Source of the DNA: Methylotenera versatilis 301
Lineage (GTDB): Bacteria; Pseudomonadota; Gammaproteobacteria; Burkholderiales; Methylophilaceae
Direction of reading: 5' to 3'
Assembly (NCBI RefSeq): GCF_000093025.1
Contig: NC_014207.1
Span: 1,736,001-1,800,000, forward strand
Length of the DNA: 64,000 nucleotides
Part shown: in pieces, positions 57,988 through 64,000 of the stretch
Layout of the letters: each line of letters opens with the position of its first letter
How positions within the stretch are numbered: the first letter of the stretch is position 1
The notes under the pieces: generated by a model
Database searches by the model: none
Seen by the model: only the letters and a program-made list of their open reading frames with translations
What the model was told of the DNA's origin: nothing
Program-made: the position numbers and the translations under genes

Positions 57988-58404
57988 ATGACACAAAACA
58001 TACAATTTCCACTGACTATTTATTACGACGCTTCTTGTCCACTTTGCGCCAGCGAAATGCACACCATTAAAGAGACTGATTTTGAGAACAAGTTAATTTT
58101 AGTGGATTGCTCAAACCAAGCATTCAATGAACCTGACTTTTGCCCCACCACCAAAGAAGTCATGATGGAGCGTATTCATGCGCAAGATGCTGCAGGCAAT
58201 TGGATTAAAGGAGTAGATGTGTTTGCAGTCGCTTATGGAGCTGCTGGATTTAGCAGTCTTGCCAAAATTTGGGGAAGTAAATCACTCAGGCCCATACTTA
58301 CCCGCGCCTATCCATTGATTGCAGATAATCGTCATTGGTTGTCAAAAACACCGGTCCCCTATCTATTAAATGGTGTTTTACGGTTCTGCGCACCTTCACG
58401 CTAA
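57988..58404 (+). CDS. DUF393 thiol-disulfide oxidoreductase-like (DCC) protein
   Basis: A 138-residue protein starting with the DCC motif YYDASCPLCASEM (D-x-x-C-P-x-C, about residues 13-20) that gives the family its name, then ADNRHWLSKTPVPYLL at the end. It is 11 nt after the GbsR-type regulator, likely one operon. Partner substrates are not known. Confidence 0.88.
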   Translation: MTQNIQFPLTIYYDASCPLCASEMHTIKETDFENKLILVDCSNQAFNEPDFCPTTKEVMMERIHAQDAAGNWIKGVDVFAVAYGAAGFSSLAKIWGSKSLRPILTRAYPLIADNRHWLSKTPVPYLLNGVLRFCAPSR

Positions 58405-58478
58405 GTAACTGTCGGTAACCAAAAATGCTACAATTCAGTTTTTTAACTTGTAGCATTTCTTCTGAAAACTTTTAACTT

Positions 58479-59351
58479 TTGAAAAAAATCGTCATTTTTG
58501 GTGTGGGTTTGATTGGTGGCTCTTTTGCGCTAGCGCTTAAAAAAGCCAGCGCAACGCATATAACAGGCATTGGCCGCAGTCAGGAAAGTTTGCAAGAAGC
58601 CCTAAAACTAGGTGTGATTGATGCGTTTTCTGATACACAAGAAGCCAACATCCATGCAGCACTTCAAGATACGGACTTGATAATGATTGCCGCACCAGTC
58701 GCACAAACAGCCAGCATCTTACAAAGCATCAAGCCGCACTTAAGCAGTAACACAGTCATTACTGATGCAGGCAGCACAAAGAGTGATGTTTTAGCGTGCG
58801 CAAAAGAAGTTTTAGGCGAGCAATTCAATCAGTTTGTCGGTGGGCACCCCATCGCTGGCGCAGAGAAAAGTGGCGTAACCGCTGCAATGTCTGATTTATA
58901 CGCAGGCAAAAACATTGTTTTAACCCCTACTGCAGAAACCAATAAAGACGGCGTTGCCGTAGTCGCTGAACTTTGGCGCACATGCGGTGCCAATGTAAGT
59001 GAAATGTCCGCTGAAACGCATGATGGTATTTTTGCCGCAGTGAGCCATTTACCGCATTTACTGGCATTTGCTTTAGTCGATGACATAGCCTCTCGCCCGA
59101 ATGCCGCACAGCTATTTAGCTTCGCCGCCAGTGGCTTTAGAGACTTCACTCGAATCGCAGGCAGCCACCCCGAAATGTGGCGCGACATTAGTTTAGCCAA
59201 CAAAACGGCTTTGTTAAGTGAGTTAGACGCTTACCAAAACGAGCTATCTCAACTCAAACAATTACTCACCAACGAAGATGGTGCTGGCTTACAAGCCCTC
59301 TTTAATCGCGCAAGCACCGCTCGAAATGCTTGGGCAAAAAATAGACAATAA
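58479..59351 (+). CDS. tyrA: Prephenate dehydrogenase
   Basis: A 290-residue enzyme of tyrosine synthesis that converts prephenate to 4-hydroxyphenylpyruvate with NAD(P). The Rossmann loop [15 protein letters not shown] (about residues 8-22), [33 protein letters not shown] and [20 protein letters not shown] are conserved. Start is TTG at 58479; no ATG exists before the Rossmann loop. It leads the tyrA-aroA-cmk-rpsA-ihfB order common in betaproteobacteria. Confidence 0.95.
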   Translation: MKKIVIFGVGLIGGSFALALKKASATHITGIGRSQESLQEALKLGVIDAFSDTQEANIHAALQDTDLIMIAAPVAQTASILQSIKPHLSSNTVITDAGSTKSDVLACAKEVLGEQFNQFVGGHPIAGAEKSGVTAAMSDLYAGKNIVLTPTAETNKDGVAVVAELWRTCGANVSEMSAETHDGIFAAVSHLPHLLAFALVDDIASRPNAAQLFSFAASGFRDFTRIAGSHPEMWRDISLANKTALLSELDAYQNELSQLKQLLTNEDGAGLQALFNRASTARNAWAKNRQ

Positions 59352-59361
59352 AGACATAAAA

Positions 59362-60642
59362 ATGGAACAACTCACCCTTCCCGCCAGCCATCAAGTTCAA
59401 GGCAATATCACGCTACCAGGCTCGAAAAGCATTTCAAATCGCACTTTACTCCTTGCCGCACTTAGTGAAGGTGCTACCGAAATTCGCGACCTATTAGCTT
59501 CGGATGATACTTCGCGCATGCTAGAAGCATTACAAACACTCGGTGTTAAGCTAGAAAATTTTGCTGAGAATGCATGGCGAGTAACAGGATGCGGTGGCAA
59601 TTTTCCAAACAAAAAAGCAGAAATATTTTTGGGTAATGCTGGTACAGCATTCAGACCACTTACCGCCGTCCTTGCTTTAGCAGGCGGCGACTATACGCTA
59701 TCTGGCGTACCTCGTATGCATGAGCGCCCCATCGGCGACTTAGTAGACGCACTAAAACAAGCTGGAGCTGATATTCAATACTTAGCCAACAGCGGCTTTC
59801 CACCGTTAAAAATAGCCGCTCCTAATATTGATTTATCCAAATCCATCAAAATTCGAGGTGATGTTTCCAGCCAGTTTCTAACAGCCCTGCTGATGGCGCT
59901 TCCGCTCACCAAGCAAAAAGCTACCATTGAGGTTGTGGGCGAATTGATTTCTAAACCTTACATTGAAATTACGCTTAATTTAATGGCGAAGTTTGGTGTG
60001 AATGTGCAGCGTGACGGTTGGCAAAGGTTTACTATTCCTGCGGATAGTCTCTATATCTCACCTAAACAGATCTTCGTTGAAGGAGACGCATCAAGTGCTT
60101 CATATTTCTTAGCAGCTGGTGCAATTGGTGGAAATGTACGCGTAGAAGGTCTAGGCGAAAATAGCATACAAGGTGATGTGAAATTTACTGATGCACTTGC
60201 CATAATGGGCGGAGAAATATCTTATGGCGAAAACCATATCACCGCGAATAAGGCAGCGAAAATTAAAACCATTGACTTAGATTGCAACCACATTCCCGAT
60301 GCAGCAATGACTTTAGCGATTGTCGCCCTATTTGCCCAAGGCACAACAACCTTACGCAATATCGCCAGTTGGCGCGTAAAAGAAACTGACCGCATCGCCG
60401 CGATGGCAACTGAGTTACGCAAAGTGGGTGCGATTGTAGAAGAAGGTGCGGACTACATTAAAATCACACCGCCCGCTCAACTTACCCCTAATGCGGTGAT
60501 TGACACTTATGATGACCACCGCATGGCCATGTGCTTTTCACTGGTTTCACTCGGTGGCGTGCCAATTACCATTAACGACCCTAAGTGCGTCAATAAGACA
60601 TTCCCTGATTACTTTGCGCAATTTGCAAGTATCGTAAAATGA
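59362..60642 (+). CDS. aroA: 3-phosphoshikimate 1-carboxyvinyltransferase (EPSP synthase)
   Basis: A 426-residue class I enzyme adding PEP to shikimate 3-phosphate. [19 protein letters not shown] (about residues 19-37), [20 protein letters not shown] (about residues 89-108), and [18 protein letters not shown] with [13 protein letters not shown] near the end are the substrate-site motifs. I chose ATG 59362, 10 nt after the tyrA stop, giving the standard length; an earlier in-frame ATG lies inside tyrA. Confidence 0.97.
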   Translation: MEQLTLPASHQVQGNITLPGSKSISNRTLLLAALSEGATEIRDLLASDDTSRMLEALQTLGVKLENFAENAWRVTGCGGNFPNKKAEIFLGNAGTAFRPLTAVLALAGGDYTLSGVPRMHERPIGDLVDALKQAGADIQYLANSGFPPLKIAAPNIDLSKSIKIRGDVSSQFLTALLMALPLTKQKATIEVVGELISKPYIEITLNLMAKFGVNVQRDGWQRFTIPADSLYISPKQIFVEGDASSASYFLAAGAIGGNVRVEGLGENSIQGDVKFTDALAIMGGEISYGENHITANKAAKIKTIDLDCNHIPDAAMTLAIVALFAQGTTTLRNIASWRVKETDRIAAMATELRKVGAIVEEGADYIKITPPAQLTPNAVIDTYDDHRMAMCFSLVSLGGVPITINDPKCVNKTFPDYFAQFASIVK

Positions 60643-60656
60643 GTATAGCTAAATAA

Positions 60657-61322
60657 ATGAATCATTTCCCTGTCATCGCTATCGATGGACCTTCTGCATC
60701 AGGTAAAGGCACGGTCGCACAACTAGTTGCAAGCAAACTTGGCTTTAATTACTTAGATTCTGGTGCGCTATACCGCATTGTTGCGTTTGCAGCGCAGCAA
60801 GATAATATCCCTTGGAGTGACGCCTTAGCCGTTACTGCATGCACTAAAACGCTCAAAATTGAATTTATCAATGAGCAGGTTTTACTCAATAATCAAGATG
60901 TTTCCAACGAGATACGTACTGAAGAAATTGGTAAAGGCGCATCGCAAGTAGCTGTACACGCACCATTACGTGCAGCTTTAGTCGACATGCAACATAGCTT
61001 TTGCAAAGCACCTGGCTTAATTGCAGACGGGCGAGACATGGGAACCGTGATATTTCCAGAAGCAGAATTGAAAGTGTTTCTCACGGCAAGCACTGAAACT
61101 CGCGCCTTACGCCGCTACAAACAACTGCAAGGCAAAAATCAGCCCGCCAATTATGAACATATCCTGCAAGACTTAACGGAACGTGACGCAAGAGATAAAG
61201 GTCGTGCAAGTGCTCCATTGCTCATGGCTGATGACGCGATTTTGCTTGAAACGGATAATGTAGGTATTTCGGACGCAGTGGACTATATTTTGCAAAAATA
61301 CCAAATTCTGCAAAATACTTAA
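60657..61322 (+). CDS. cmk: Cytidylate kinase
   Basis: A 221-residue nucleoside monophosphate kinase phosphorylating CMP and dCMP. The P-loop is DGPSASGKGTVAQLVA (about residues 9-24), followed by LDSGALYRIVAFAA, LIADGRDMGTVIFPEAELKV and DLTERDARDKGRASAPL. It lies 14 nt after aroA and upstream of rpsA, its usual neighbour. Confidence 0.97.
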   Translation: MNHFPVIAIDGPSASGKGTVAQLVASKLGFNYLDSGALYRIVAFAAQQDNIPWSDALAVTACTKTLKIEFINEQVLLNNQDVSNEIRTEEIGKGASQVAVHAPLRAALVDMQHSFCKAPGLIADGRDMGTVIFPEAELKVFLTASTETRALRRYKQLQGKNQPANYEHILQDLTERDARDKGRASAPLLMADDAILLETDNVGISDAVDYILQKYQILQNT

Positions 61323-61395
61323 GTTTTTATACTGTTTTTATTAGAAAATTACTAATAAATTTAGTAAATAGTCTTTTATTTTTCAATGTTTTAGT

Positions 61396-61503
61396 TATAA
61401 TTCTATTCTTTGTAATTTTTAAGAATTTTTCGTCTGCGTTTTACATTAATTCGCAGGTTTTTTTAATCACCCCACTGCTAGGTGGGATTATTTTTTAGGT
61501 AAT
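61396..61503 (+). promoter_or_regulatory. rpsA promoter -10 element and structured leader
   Basis: TATAAT at 61396-61401 has no good -35 match. The leader that follows has two hairpins: CTGCG (61434-61438) with CGCAG (61452-61456) followed by a seven-T run, and CCCAC (61471-61475) with GTGGG (61482-61486) followed by an AT-rich run. The first has the form of an attenuator. The structures may serve S1 autoregulation, as the leader does in E. coli, but this is inference. Confidence 0.5.
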
Positions 61504-61511
61504 TTTATTTA

Positions 61512-63023
61512 ATGGCTTCTACTTCTAAATCTACTGCTTCACCGATGGAATCTTTTGCTGCGCTTTTTGAAGAAAGCTTAGCTCACCAAGAAATGCGTTC
61601 TGGTGAAGTGATTACAGCTGAGGTTATCTCAGTTGACCAAGATCACGTAATTGTTAATGCTGGTCTAAAATCAGAAAGCGTTATCGCTGCTGAAGAATTC
61701 AAAAACGCTCAAGGCGAAATCGAAGTTCAAGTTGGTGACTTCGTAAAAGTGTTAATCGAAAAATTGGAAGATGGTTTCGGTTCAACATTGCTTTCACGCG
61801 AAAAAGCAAAACGCATGGAAACATGGTTAGATTTAGAAGATGCGATGAACGAAGGCCGTATCATTAAAGGTTTCGTTAGCGGTAAAGTTAAAGGCGGTTT
61901 ACGCGTTTCTGTAAACGGCATCATGGCATTCTTACCAGGTTCATTGGTTGATGTACGTCCTGTAAAAGACACTACTCCTTTTGAAAACAAAGAATGTGAC
62001 CTAAAAGTAATCAAAATCGATCGCAAACGTAACAACATCGTTGTTTCACGCCGTGCGGTAATGGAAGTTAGCGCTGGTGCAGACCGTGATGCGTTAATGG
62101 GTACATTGGCTGAAGGCGCAGTGGTTAAAGGTATCGTTAAAAATATTACAGACTACGGTGCATTCGTTGATTTGGGCGGCATTGATGGTTTACTACACAT
62201 TACTGACTTAGCATGGCGTCGTGTAAAACACCCATCTGAAGTATTAACAGTAGGTGAAGAAGTTGAAGCGAAAATCTTGAAATTCGATCAAGAGAAAAAC
62301 CGTGTTTCACTAGGTATCAAACAATTGGGCGACGATCCATGGGTTGCATTAACACGTCGCTACCCAGTTTCAACACGTCTATTCGGTAAAGTTTCTAACT
62401 TGACTGACTACGGTGCATTCGTTGAAATCGAACCAGGTATCGAAGGTTTAGTTCACGTTTCAGAAATGGATTGGACTAACAAAAATATTCACCCAGGCAA
62501 AATCGCTCAATTAGGCGACGAAGTTGAAGTCATGATTCTTGAAATCGACGAAGCTCGTCGTCGTCTATCATTGGGTATGAAACAATGTAAAGCTAACCCA
62601 TGGGATGATTTCTCTGCAACACATCACAAAGGTGATAACGTTTCAGGTCAAATCAAATCTATCACTGATTTCGGTGTGTTTATTGGCTTGCCAGGCGGTA
62701 TCGATGGTTTAGTTCACTTGTCAGACCTATCATGGTCACAAACTGGCGAAGAAGCTATCCGCAACTTCAAAAAAGGTGACGAGTTACAAGCAGTTATCTT
62801 AGCAATCGATGTAGAAAAAGAGCGTATTTCATTAGGTGTTAAACAACTTTCTGCTGACCCTTCAGGCGCAAGTGCTTCAACTGAAGAAAAAACAGATGCT
62901 AAACCTAAAGCTAAATCTGCAAAAGCTAAAGATGCTGCACCACAAGTACCAAATGACGCAGCTTCTGCTGGTACAACCAACCTTGGTGCTTTATTAAAAG
63001 CTAAATTAGACAGCAAAAAATAA
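61512..63023 (+). CDS. rpsA: 30S ribosomal protein S1 (five S1 domains)
   Basis: A 503-residue S1. I count five S1 OB-fold domains at about residues 35-103, 117-185, 202-273, 288-360 and 377-447, then a Lys/Ala-rich tail of about 50 residues. E. coli S1 has six domains and about 557 residues, so one C-terminal domain is absent here. The last three domains have the strong pattern [40 protein letters not shown] and [21 protein letters not shown]1 binds mRNA and delivers it to the 30S. ihfB follows after 31 nt, the standard order. Confidence 0.95.
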   Translation: MASTSKSTASPMESFAALFEESLAHQEMRSGEVITAEVISVDQDHVIVNAGLKSESVIAAEEFKNAQGEIEVQVGDFVKVLIEKLEDGFGSTLLSREKAKRMETWLDLEDAMNEGRIIKGFVSGKVKGGLRVSVNGIMAFLPGSLVDVRPVKDTTPFENKECDLKVIKIDRKRNNIVVSRRAVMEVSAGADRDALMGTLAEGAVVKGIVKNITDYGAFVDLGGIDGLLHITDLAWRRVKHPSEVLTVGEEVEAKILKFDQEKNRVSLGIKQLGDDPWVALTRRYPVSTRLFGKVSNLTDYGAFVEIEPGIEGLVHVSEMDWTNKNIHPGKIAQLGDEVEVMILEIDEARRRLSLGMKQCKANPWDDFSATHHKGDNVSGQIKSITDFGVFIGLPGGIDGLVHLSDLSWSQTGEEAIRNFKKGDELQAVILAIDVEKERISLGVKQLSADPSGASASTEEKTDAKPKAKSAKAKDAAPQVPNDAASAGTTNLGALLKAKLDSKK

Positions 63024-63054
63024 ACTAAATAGTCAAGATAAAGGCACATAAAGC

Positions 63055-63336
63055 ATGACTAAATCTGAACTAATCACCTTGCTTGCTGAGCGCTTTCCGC
63101 AGTTGGTAGTAAAAGATGCGGAACTATCAGTGAAGGCGATTTTAGATGCAATGTCCGATAACCTCGCTACTGGCGAGCGCATCGAGATACGTGGCTTTGG
63201 TAGCTTTAGCTTAAATTATCGTCCACCACGTTTAGGTCGTAACCCTAAAACCGGTAGTAAAGTGCAAGTACCAGAAAAACACGTACCTCACTTTAAAGCT
63301 GGTAAAGAGTTACGTGAACGTGTGGACTTGGGTTAA
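63055..63336 (+). CDS. ihfB: Integration host factor subunit beta
   Basis: A 93-residue DNA-bending protein of the HU/IHF family. The C-terminal arm [20 protein letters not shown] with [20 protein letters not shown] carries the intercalating Pro and Arg residues, and its place after rpsA identifies it as IHF beta rather than HU. A terminator follows. Confidence 0.95.
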   Translation: MTKSELITLLAERFPQLVVKDAELSVKAILDAMSDNLATGERIEIRGFGSFSLNYRPPRLGRNPKTGSKVQVPEKHVPHFKAGKELRERVDLG

Positions 63337-63585
63337 ATACCTAGCTTAAGCATCTGAATTAACTTCTAGTTTAAAGTATTAGTGTTTAAATAAAAAAACG
63401 GCAGCCTTTAGCTGCCGTTTTTTATTGCACATCAATTTTATTGTCTATCAGAAACAGCATTAGTTAAAGCGAACTATATTCAATTATTTAAGCTAAAATT
63501 ACACCTATGCAAAATTTGTGCAAATCAAGCCGCATGACGCAATTAAACATTCTATATAACCAAGCATTAGTAAAAGCGAAACCTC
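63337..63585. other. 249-bp region between ihfB and lapB, no lapA seen
   Basis: It contains the ihfB terminator (63393-63423) and AT-rich sequence. In many gammaproteobacteria lapA lies upstream of lapB; here only a 29-codon open frame (63508-63597) without hydrophobic segments is present, which I do not regard as a gene. Confidence 0.5.
63393..63423 (+). terminator. Rho-independent terminator after ihfB
   Basis: AAAAAACGGCAGC (63393-63405), a 5-nt loop, GCTGCCGTTTTTT (63411-63423). Confidence 0.93.
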
Positions 63586-64000
63586 ATGGAATTTGAATTT
63601 TGGTGGTTGTTAGCACTTCCCCTGTTTTTTAGCTTAGGTTGGCTAGCTGCCCGTGTTGACCTAAAACAACTGCTCGCTGAATCTACTGCGCTACCTGCTG
63701 CCTACTTTAAGGGTTTGAACTTCCTTATCACCAATCAACACGATAAAGCCATTGAAGCTTTCTCTGAGGCTGTTCAAGCAAACACAGACTCATTAGAACT
63801 GCACTTTGCCTTAGGAAGCCTGTTTAGAAAACGTGGCGAAGTCGACCGTGCAATTCATTTACATTTAAGCTTGTTAGATAAAAAGGATCTGGAGCCTCAA
63901 CAGAAATTGGCCGTTACTGCTGAGCTTGCACAAGATTACTTAAAAGCTGGCTTACTGGACCGCGCAGAAGAACTGTTTGAATCACTAGATGATGACAGGT
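63586..64000 (+). CDS. lapB: LapB (YciM)-type TPR protein, C-terminus cut by window edge
   Basis: The visible 138 residues begin EFEFWWLLALPLFFSLGWLA, an N-terminal membrane anchor, then RVDLKQLLAESTALPAAYFKG, and TPR units (KAIEAFSEAVQANTDSLELH, RGEVDRAIHLHLSLLDKKDL). LapB regulates LPS synthesis by directing LpxC to FtsH and has rubredoxin-like cysteines at its C-terminus, outside this window. Its place after rpsA-ihfB is the standard one. Confidence 0.92.
   Translation, partial: MEFEFWWLLALPLFFSLGWLAARVDLKQLLAESTALPAAYFKGLNFLITNQHDKAIEAFSEAVQANTDSLELHFALGSLFRKRGEVDRAIHLHLSLLDKKDLEPQQKLAVTAELAQDYLKAGLLDRAEELFESLDDDR

Noticed and set aside
61512-63023. Frameshift or truncation of rpsA
   Set aside because: The frame is continuous through a plausible Lys-rich tail to a normal stop followed by ihfB, so five domains look native.
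63508-63597. Short frame considered as lapA
   Set aside because: 29 codons, no membrane helices and overlapping the lapB start; LapA should be a roughly 100-residue two-helix protein.

Overview
The window looks like a chromosome segment of a methylotrophic betaproteobacterium of the Methylophilaceae, most like Methylotenera. The main evidence is the tetrahydromethanopterin (H4MPT) C1-transfer cluster at the left end: mch, mtdB, a beta-RFAP synthase-like gene, two ATP-grasp ligases and a CitG-like gene. An EarP/EF-P (Arg32) pair, a Bpt-type leucyltransferase and an AT-leaning base composition with betaproteobacterial gene orders fit this. Assignment is by recognition of protein families only; no database search was run.

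Layout. 1-5.6 kb: minus-strand H4MPT cluster. 5.8-9.0 kb: PEP synthase and its regulatory kinase/phosphatase. 9.1-11.1 kb: glutathione peroxidase and chromate transporter. 11.2-16.1 kb: small membrane protein, greB, earP, efp, rpiA, an MltF-like transglycosylase. 16.1-21.9 kb: the conserved ftsK-lolA-rarA-serS block. 22-25.3 kb: dps, trxB, Smr protein, BFD-like protein, two small-molecule-fold proteins. 25.37-25.51 kb: two related dispersed hairpin repeats. 25.5-28.7 kb: ispD-ispF-ABC exporter. 28.8-31.8 kb: EpsA-like LuxR regulator, ammonium transporter 1 and a duplicated-domain hypothetical. 32-34.3 kb: DUF3301 protein and a Fur-box-controlled iron-uptake operon (cupredoxin, FTR1 permease, outer-membrane barrel). 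34.3-39.8 kb: hslO, pilin-like protein, TrmH methyltransferase, aqpZ, RsuA-like synthase, esterase, lipocalin. 39.9-47.8 kb: PAS-GGDEF-EAL protein, a soluble double-Cache/CheW protein, an unknown protein, ammonium transporter 2 and a coupled small protein. 48-51.1 kb: TraB/GumN protein and YgiQ radical SAM protein. 51.2-54.8 kb: copper-handling group (DUF3147, Met-rich multicopper oxidase, TolC-like protein, His/Cys-rich secreted peptide). 54.9-58.4 kb: aat-bpt, NDUFA9-like reductase, GbsR-type regulator, DUF393 protein. 58.5-64 kb: tyrA-aroA-cmk-rpsA-ihfB-lapB.

The most interesting signal is regulatory. Six intergenic sites match the sigma-54 -24/-12 pattern with exact GG-N10-GC spacing. They sit ahead of the EpsA-like regulator, both ammonium transporters, the GGDEF-EAL protein, the Cache/CheW protein and the unknown 249-residue protein. 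Ammonium transporter 1 also has two upstream palindromes of the form GCAC-N7-GTGC, 30 bp apart, the classic NtrC enhancer layout. This suggests an RpoN-linked group joining nitrogen uptake, c-di-GMP and chemosensory-type signalling, and possibly exopolysaccharide control. The soluble Cache-Cache-CheW protein and its sigma-54-promoted neighbour are the best candidates for an undescribed system.
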